A stretch of DNA of 18,812 nucleotides from an uncultured Oscillospiraceae bacterium (GTDB lineage: Bacteria > Bacillota > Clostridia > Oscillospirales > Ruminococcaceae): assembly GCA_900547015.1 (NCBI GenBank), contig URFD01000017.1, positions 1-18,812 of the forward strand. Direction: 5' to 3'. Each line of letters opens with the position of its first letter. The stretch's first letter is position 1. The position numbers were made by a program, and so were the translations under genes. A model generated the notes under the pieces. The model did not search any database. It was given only the letters and a program-made list of their open reading frames with translations, and was not told the DNA's origin. Shown here in pieces: positions 14,636 through 18,812 of this stretch.

Positions 14636-14700
14636 ACAGGCAAGAGCGCTGTCATTTTGATTCCCTAAGCGGATGAGAAGGACGGCGCTTGTCTGTTTTA
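14636..14700 (+). terminator. possible terminator after the CotH gene
   Basis: ACAGGCAAG (14636-14644, one G-T pair) and CGCTGTC (14647-14653) pair with GACGGCGCTTGTCTGT (14681-14696), with a two-base bulge and a long 27-base loop. TGTTTTA follows. The weak T-run and large loop make it a moderate candidate. Confidence 0.45.
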
Positions 14701-14732
14701 AACAGGACAGGTGGAAAATCCTCATTTGCACA

Positions 14733-14761
14733 TTGCACGATGGCAAAGCTGACGCTATAAT
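14733..14761 (+). promoter_or_regulatory. promoter of the APH-fold kinase gene
   Basis: A perfect TATAAT (14756-14761) lies 42 bases before the start codon. TTGCAC (14733-14738) stands 17 bases upstream as a weak -35. The 169-base gap from the CotH gene therefore probably carries both a terminator and a fresh promoter. Confidence 0.55.
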
Positions 14762-14802
14762 GGTAGTACAGCAGATTTTGGATTCGAGGAAAGGACGGGG
14801 AA

Positions 14803-15684
14803 ATGAGAATGAATTTTGTGACCAAAGAGCCAATCAGCAAGGGCTGGTCGAGCGACCGAAAGTACTGTGTGACCGCTGAGGATGGAACGAAGTACTGCCT
14901 GCGAATCTCCGACCTTGCACAACTTGACAGGAGACAGCGCGAATTTAACGGGATGAAGCAGGCGGCTTCGCTGGGGATTCCGATGTGTCAGCCCATCGAA
15001 TTTGGTGTTTGTGAGGAGGGCGTCTACTCCCTCCAAAGCTGGATTGACGGAGAGGATGCCGAGCAGGTCATCTTGCAATACTCGGACGCACAGCAGTATC
15101 AGTACGGCAGGGAGGCAGGAGAGCTGCTACGGAAGCTTCATACGATTCCGGCGCCCGCCGAGCAGGAGGATTGGGAAATCCGCTTTCGTCGAAAGATTGA
15201 TAGTAGAATCAAGGCATATCGGGAATGTCCGCTTCAGTATGAGGGCGGAGAAGCGTTGATCCGCTATGTCGAGCAGAACTGCCACCTGCTCAAAAACAGG
15301 CCGCAAGTGTATCAGCACGGAGATTACCACATCGGAAATATGATGATTGACCGAGAGGGCAGACTGCAAATTATCGACTTTGACCGAAGCGATTACGGGG
15401 ACCCGTGGGAGGAATTTAATCGCATCGTCTGGTGTGTCCAGAAATCGCCGCTGTTTGCCTGCGGCCTGGTGGACGGATATTTTGAACAGAAGGTCCCGGT
15501 GGAGTTTTGGGGGCTGCTTGCCCTTTATATCGCCAACAACACGCTGGGCTCCCTGCCGTGGGCCATTCCCTTTGGACAGGGTGAGGTGGATGTCATGCGC
15601 CGTCAGGCACAGCAGGTGCTGTCCTGGTACGACGGGATGCGCACCGTCATTCCGAGCTGGTACCAAAAGCCACAGGGGCTTTAA
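14803..15684 (+). CDS. aminoglycoside phosphotransferase (APH)-fold kinase
   Basis: This 293-residue cytosolic kinase belongs to the APH/choline-kinase fold. The Brenner-type catalytic loop QHGDYHIGNMM gives catalytic Asp174 and Asn179, and the metal-binding Asp192 lies in IIDFDRSDYGDP. The N-lobe strand that normally holds the ATP-binding Lys reads YCLRIS, with Arg34 in its place, and Glu47 in REF may be the partner. The whole sequence is complete and in family range. Many chromosomal members act on small hydroxyl compounds (choline, sugars, macrolides, aminoglycosides), so the substrate cannot be named and resistance should not be assumed. It starts after GAAAGGACGGGG with ATG at 14803. A second ATG (codon 3) is possible. 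Confidence 0.88.
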   Translation: MRMNFVTKEPISKGWSSDRKYCVTAEDGTKYCLRISDLAQLDRRQREFNGMKQAASLGIPMCQPIEFGVCEEGVYSLQSWIDGEDAEQVILQYSDAQQYQYGREAGELLRKLHTIPAPAEQEDWEIRFRRKIDSRIKAYRECPLQYEGGEALIRYVEQNCHLLKNRPQVYQHGDYHIGNMMIDREGRLQIIDFDRSDYGDPWEEFNRIVWCVQKSPLFACGLVDGYFEQKVPVEFWGLLALYIANNTLGSLPWAIPFGQGEVDVMRRQAQQVLSWYDGMRTVIPSWYQKPQGL

Positions 15685-15743
15685 CGGAAAATCGATGGCG
15701 CAGGATTTACAATATTTCCCTTTCTTTTTTTAACGCGATTGTG

Positions 15744-15800
15744 TATGATAGAGGGAAAATGCAGGCGGCTTCTGCCGCTTTGCCCCAAAGGGACAGATGA
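15744..15800 (+). promoter_or_regulatory. possible promoter and leader peptide of the Tet(M)-like gene
   Basis: TATGAT (15744-15749) is a good -10, but the -35 zone (TTTCTT) is poor. Just beyond it, ATG 15759 opens a 13-codon reading frame (MQAASAALPQRDR) that ends in TGA at 15798-15800. The frame contains a GC-rich hairpin GCGGC-TTCT-GCCGC (15765-15778). Leader peptides with hairpins control tet(M)-type genes by attenuation, so this could be a similar device. The evidence is limited to layout. Confidence 0.3.
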
Positions 15801-15833
15801 GGAAAATCAGGACAGAACAGGAGAGGTATCGTG

Positions 15834-17828
15834 ATGAGCGAAGAAGATAGACAGGACAAAAAGCCGGCCGTGTGCGTCGGTGTGCTGGCACACGTCGATG
15901 CCGGCAAAACGACCTTTTCGGAACAGCTGCTCTACCACACCGGCAGCATCCGAAAGCTGGGAAGGGTGGACCATCAGGACGCATTTATGGACAGCGACCA
16001 GCTGGAGCGGGAACGCGGCATCACCATCTTTTCCAGCCACGCAGCCTTTGAAACACCGCATCGCTGCTGCTACCTGCTGGACACGCCGGGACACGCGGAT
16101 TTCGGCGCAGAGATGGAGCGAGCGATTCAGGCGATGGATTATGCCATTCTGGTGGTCAGCTGCGTGGAGGGCATCCAAGCACACACCGAGCAGGTCTGGA
16201 AGCTGTTGGAGCAGTATCAGGTTCCGACCTTTTTCTTCTTGAATAAGACCGACCGCGCGGGCGCCCAGCCGGAGCGTCTGCATGCCGACCTGAGAAAACG
16301 GATGAGTGCGAATATCTGTGATTGCAGCGGTTCCTTTTCGGGGACGGGATGGAGCACGGAATTGATTGAACAGGTGGCCGAGCAGGACGAGGAGCTGTTG
16401 GAGCAGTATCTGGACGGGGGCTATGAGCCGCAGTGTTGGCAGGAGCATCTGGCACAGCAGATTGCTAGACGAAAGATGTTTGCCTGCTTCCGGGGCTCTG
16501 CGCTTCAGGATGAGGGAATCGAGGAGTTCCTTTCGGCGCTGGATGCGCTGACCTTGCCCAGAGAAAGCTCTGGCGATTTTCAGGCGATTGCATGGCAGGT
16601 GCGCCACGATGCCCGCGGCGAGCGGCTGGTCTTTTTAAAGGTTCAGTCCGGGGTGCTCAAGGCAAGGGACGAGGTTCCTGTCATGCTGGCAGATAGCAGC
16701 CGAACCACCCAGAAAATCAACGAGCTGAGAATCTATCACGGAACCAAATTTTCCACCGTCCAGCAGGTGTCGGCAGGACAGCTGTGTGCGGCTACCGGCT
16801 TGGACGGGGTGCGTCCCGGTGATGAAATCGGGGCGAACTGCTCGCATCGGCAGGCACATCTGACCCCGATTCTGGGAGCGAAGGTCGTGCTGCCCGAGCA
16901 GGTGCCGGTTCGTACCGCCTTGCAGGCGCTGCGCCAGTTGGAGGACGAGGACCCGATGCTGGGAATCCGCTTTGAAGAGGCCTTGCAGGAAATCCAGATT
17001 CGGGTGATGGGCCAAATCCAGCTGGAGGTACTGCGTCAGCTGTGCCGTCAGCGCTTTGGCTTGGAGGTGGAATTTGCCGATTGCCGCATTTTGTACCGCG
17101 AAACCATTTCGGAACCGGTGGTGGGCTACGGACATTACGAGCCGCTGCGCCACTATGCGGAGGTTCATCTGCGGTTGTCTCCGGCGGAGCGCGGCAGCGG
17201 TATCACCTTCGACAGCGAGTGTTCGCTGGATGTGCTGGGTCAAAACTGGCAGAATCTGGTCCGCACCCATGTTTTTGAAAAGCGGCACAAGGGCGTGCTG
17301 ACCGGCTCGGAGCTGACCGATGTGAAGATTACCCTGCTGACCGGACGCTCTCATGTCAAGCACACTGAGGGCGGAGACTTTCGGGAATCGACCTACCGCG
17401 CTATTCGACAGGGATTGGAGCAGTCGCTGGCAGCCGGTCAGGTCGTGCTGCTGGAACCGTACTATGCCTTTGAGATTTCGGTCATGACAGAGCAGGTGGG
17501 TCGGCTGATGAGCGACCTACAGCGGATGGAATCGACCTTCGGCTCCCCGGTCATGGAGGAGGAGCGCGCTACCCTTTGCGGCAGAGGCCCGGCGGCGGCG
17601 CTGTCCGCTTATGGACGGGAGTTTTTGTCCTACACCCGCGGCAAAGGGGTGCTCAGCCTGCGGTTTGACGGCTATGAGCCGTGCAGCCATCAGGAGCAGG
17701 TCGCACAGGAAATCGGCTATGACCGCCAGCGGGATCTGGAAAATCCTTCCTGCTCGGTCTTTTGCTCACATGGAGCTGGCTTCCCGGTTCCGTGGGACGA
17801 GGTGCCAAACTACATCCATTGTAAATAA
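15834..17828 (+). CDS. Tet(M)/EF-G-like ribosome-associated GTPase
   Basis: This 664-residue translation-factor GTPase is related to the tetracycline ribosomal protection proteins and EF-G. With numbering from the GTG three bases earlier, the GTPase motifs are complete: AHVDAGKTT (20-28), RGITI (62-66), DTPGH (84-88), NKTD (138-141) and GSA. A beta-barrel second domain and the EF-G-like domains III-V follow. Overall layout and length (Tet(M) is 639) agree, but identity to Tet(M) looks low and the C-terminal tail is longer, with several Cys and His. It may rescue or remodel ribosomes rather than protect from tetracycline; which one is not shown. AGGAGAGG at 15819-15826 fits ATG 15834, and GTG 15831 is an alternative. 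No mobile-element sequence lies nearby, which argues for a resident chromosomal gene. Confidence 0.88.
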   Translation: MSEEDRQDKKPAVCVGVLAHVDAGKTTFSEQLLYHTGSIRKLGRVDHQDAFMDSDQLERERGITIFSSHAAFETPHRCCYLLDTPGHADFGAEMERAIQAMDYAILVVSCVEGIQAHTEQVWKLLEQYQVPTFFFLNKTDRAGAQPERLHADLRKRMSANICDCSGSFSGTGWSTELIEQVAEQDEELLEQYLDGGYEPQCWQEHLAQQIARRKMFACFRGSALQDEGIEEFLSALDALTLPRESSGDFQAIAWQVRHDARGERLVFLKVQSGVLKARDEVPVMLADSSRTTQKINELRIYHGTKFSTVQQVSAGQLCAATGLDGVRPGDEIGANCSHRQAHLTPILGAKVVLPEQVPVRTALQALRQLEDEDPMLGIRFEEALQEIQIRVMGQIQLEVLRQLCRQRFGLEVEFADCRILYRETISEPVVGYGHYEPLRHYAEVHLRLSPAERGSGITFDSECSLDVLGQNWQNLVRTHVFEKRHKGVLTGSELTDVKITLLTGRSHVKHTEGGDFRESTYRAIRQGLEQSLAAGQVVLLEPYYAFEISVMTEQVGRLMSDLQRMESTFGSPVMEEERATLCGRGPAAALSAYGREFLSYTRGKGVLSLRFDGYEPCSHQEQVAQEIGYDRQRDLENPSCSVFCSHGAGFPVPWDEVPNYIHCK

Positions 17829-17836
17829 GCGCATAA

Positions 17837-17875
17837 AAAAATCGGAACCAATCTTGGTTCCGATTTTTGTTTTGC
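17837..17875. terminator. two-way terminator between convergent genes
   Basis: AAAAATCGGAACCAA (17837-17851) is perfectly complementary to TTGGTTCCGATTTTT (17854-17868). The 15-bp stem has an A-run on one side and a T-run on the other. It lies between the stop codons of the GTPase gene (+) and the CobW-family gene (-) and can end transcription from both. Confidence 0.93.
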
Positions 17876-17883
17876 AAGAAAAG

Positions 17884-18801
17884 CTAGTCATGCAGCTGCA
17901 TGGGCAGACCAACCAGTTCTTCCCAGCTCTGACGCAGAGGCTCCGAAAGGGCATGGCCGATTTTGGAGATAAAAATCAGGCGGGAGGAGGAGTGCGGCAC
18001 GCAGGGAGAAAGTGTGATTTTGGAGCCGACGACATCGATTTGATTCCAGCCGTCCTCCAACAGGCAGAAGCCCTTGATGCGGTAGGTTCTGTCCAGAAAA
18101 CGGGAGATGAATTCCACAACCTTCTGACGCTCCATCCGGCAGGGACAGTTGAGCACGATGGAGTCCGGGTTGAGCGCAGAGCCGGTGGAATCGAGCGGCT
18201 GGGTTGTGTGGGACATCAAATCGTGGTCGAGCAGCTCCAGACCGAAGCCGCCGTAGGAGCAGCTGGAAATCTCGCAGTCCGGATTGATGCGGCGAATCTG
18301 CGCCTTGAGCACGGTCAACAGCTCAGGAGCCACCAGGTCTGCCTTGTTGATGACTGCCAGATGACAGTGGGAAAGCTGGTGCTTCACCATCTCCACATCG
18401 CCAATCTGCTCCATGAAGTTGTCAGCATCGACCAGACAGATGATGCCCTTTTTGTCATAGGCAGCCATGCACGCGGAATTCTGTTCGCGGTCGAGCATCT
18501 GCTCGATGCGCAGCGGGTCGGACAGTCCGGAAATCTCAACCAAAACCAGCTCGGGCTGACAATCGCTCATAAATTGCAGCGCCTGCGGCAGGGCTTCTTC
18601 TTCGCAGATGCACTGGAGGGAGCCGTTGTCCAGACACTCAATCGAGATATCGTCGCTTTCTTTGATATAGGCGGCAGGCTCGGTGAAGATGACGCCAATC
18701 TTTTTTTCAGGATATTTTTTCAGGATGCCCAGCAGTGCGGTTGTTTTGCCCGAACCTACAAAGCCGGACAGTGCATACAGAGGGATGGGAGCATGGGACA
18801 T
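17884..18801 (-). CDS. COG0523/CobW-family G3E GTPase
   Basis: This 305-residue P-loop GTPase belongs to the family of metal chaperones (CobW, YeiR, ZNG1-like). Walker A is GFVGSGKTT (13-21), the switch region reads VEISGLSDP, and the base-recognition motif is NKAD (VINKADLV). The family's metal site CxCC is changed here: Q-C64-I-C66-E67 keeps two Cys, with Glu in the third place. The C-terminal CobW_C domain begins near LNCPCRMERQ and includes an extra Cys pair (CPC). There is no His-rich tail. The start ATG at 18801 has GAGG just upstream at the window edge, so its promoter and operon partners are out of view. Its metal and client protein cannot be named. It is convergent with the neighbouring gene and probably independent of the surface locus. 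Confidence 0.93.
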   Translation of the reverse strand: MSHAPIPLYALSGFVGSGKTTALLGILKKYPEKKIGVIFTEPAAYIKESDDISIECLDNGSLQCICEEEALPQALQFMSDCQPELVLVEISGLSDPLRIEQMLDREQNSACMAAYDKKGIICLVDADNFMEQIGDVEMVKHQLSHCHLAVINKADLVAPELLTVLKAQIRRINPDCEISSCSYGGFGLELLDHDLMSHTTQPLDSTGSALNPDSIVLNCPCRMERQKVVEFISRFLDRTYRIKGFCLLEDGWNQIDVVGSKITLSPCVPHSSSRLIFISKIGHALSEPLRQSWEELVGLPMQLHD

Positions 18802-18812
18802 AGGAATACCTC

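Noticed and set aside
14673..14879. A 68-codon + strand frame before the APH-fold gene
   Set aside because: It covers the promoter and overlaps the start of a well-supported gene, with no ribosome binding site.
15685..15735. Terminator after the APH-fold gene at the T-run 15721-15731
   Set aside because: Only weak 5-base pairings precede the T-run, so no stable stem could be supported.
15834..17828. Calling the GTPase a tetracycline resistance gene
   Set aside because: GTPase motifs and layout match, but the sequence is too divergent by eye from Tet(M), and there is no mobile context.

Overview
The window looks like chromosomal DNA from a low-to-mid-GC Gram-positive bacterium of the class Clostridia, probably a gut-associated Oscillospirales-type organism. 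This rests on strong AGGAGG-type ribosome binding sites, a SipW-type (Ser-His) signal peptidase with matching substrates, a sortase and its sorting signal, HTHT..CY and CTCDPKP surface repeats, and sigma-A-like promoters. The genus is an inference and cannot be fixed from the sequence alone.

Positions 37-9012 are one dense + strand cluster for a cell-surface structure. In order it encodes a SipW-like signal peptidase, three TasA/CalY-like proteins with SipW-type signal peptides, a Cys/His-rich secreted protein with a PENPN stalk, a 1017-residue von Willebrand A (vWA) adhesin ending in a CnaB-like domain, a fourth TasA/CalY-like protein, a 440-residue wall-anchored protein (TasA-like head, two CnaB domains, LIQTG sorting signal), and a sortase. 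The simplest reading is that SipW matures four fibre subunits, the vWA protein is an adhesive tip or accessory, and the sortase fixes the LIQTG protein to the wall as base or backbone. This would be a hybrid of a TasA-type biofilm fibre and a sortase pilus. A strongly folded 100-base spacer lies between the second and third TasA-like genes.

Positions 9013-11210 hold a terminator, a good sigma-A promoter with repeats in operator position, and an OmpR-family response regulator overlapping its sensor kinase, closed by a second terminator. Positions 11270-14633 hold a three-gene set: a VTC-type polyphosphate polymerase domain protein, a DUF4956 membrane protein and a CotH-like kinase with two membrane anchors. 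Its place next to the two-component system and the surface locus suggests envelope modification or signalling, but the substrate is unknown.

Positions 14803-17828 hold two genes that resemble resistance genes but look like ordinary chromosomal genes: an APH-fold small-molecule kinase and a divergent Tet(M)/EF-G-like ribosomal GTPase with a possible leader peptide. A perfect two-way terminator separates these from a convergent COG0523/CobW-family GTPase on the - strand (17884-18801). No tRNA, rRNA, insertion sequence, CRISPR array or phage gene was seen. Apart from short intergenic stretches (none over 300 bases) the window is fully coding.
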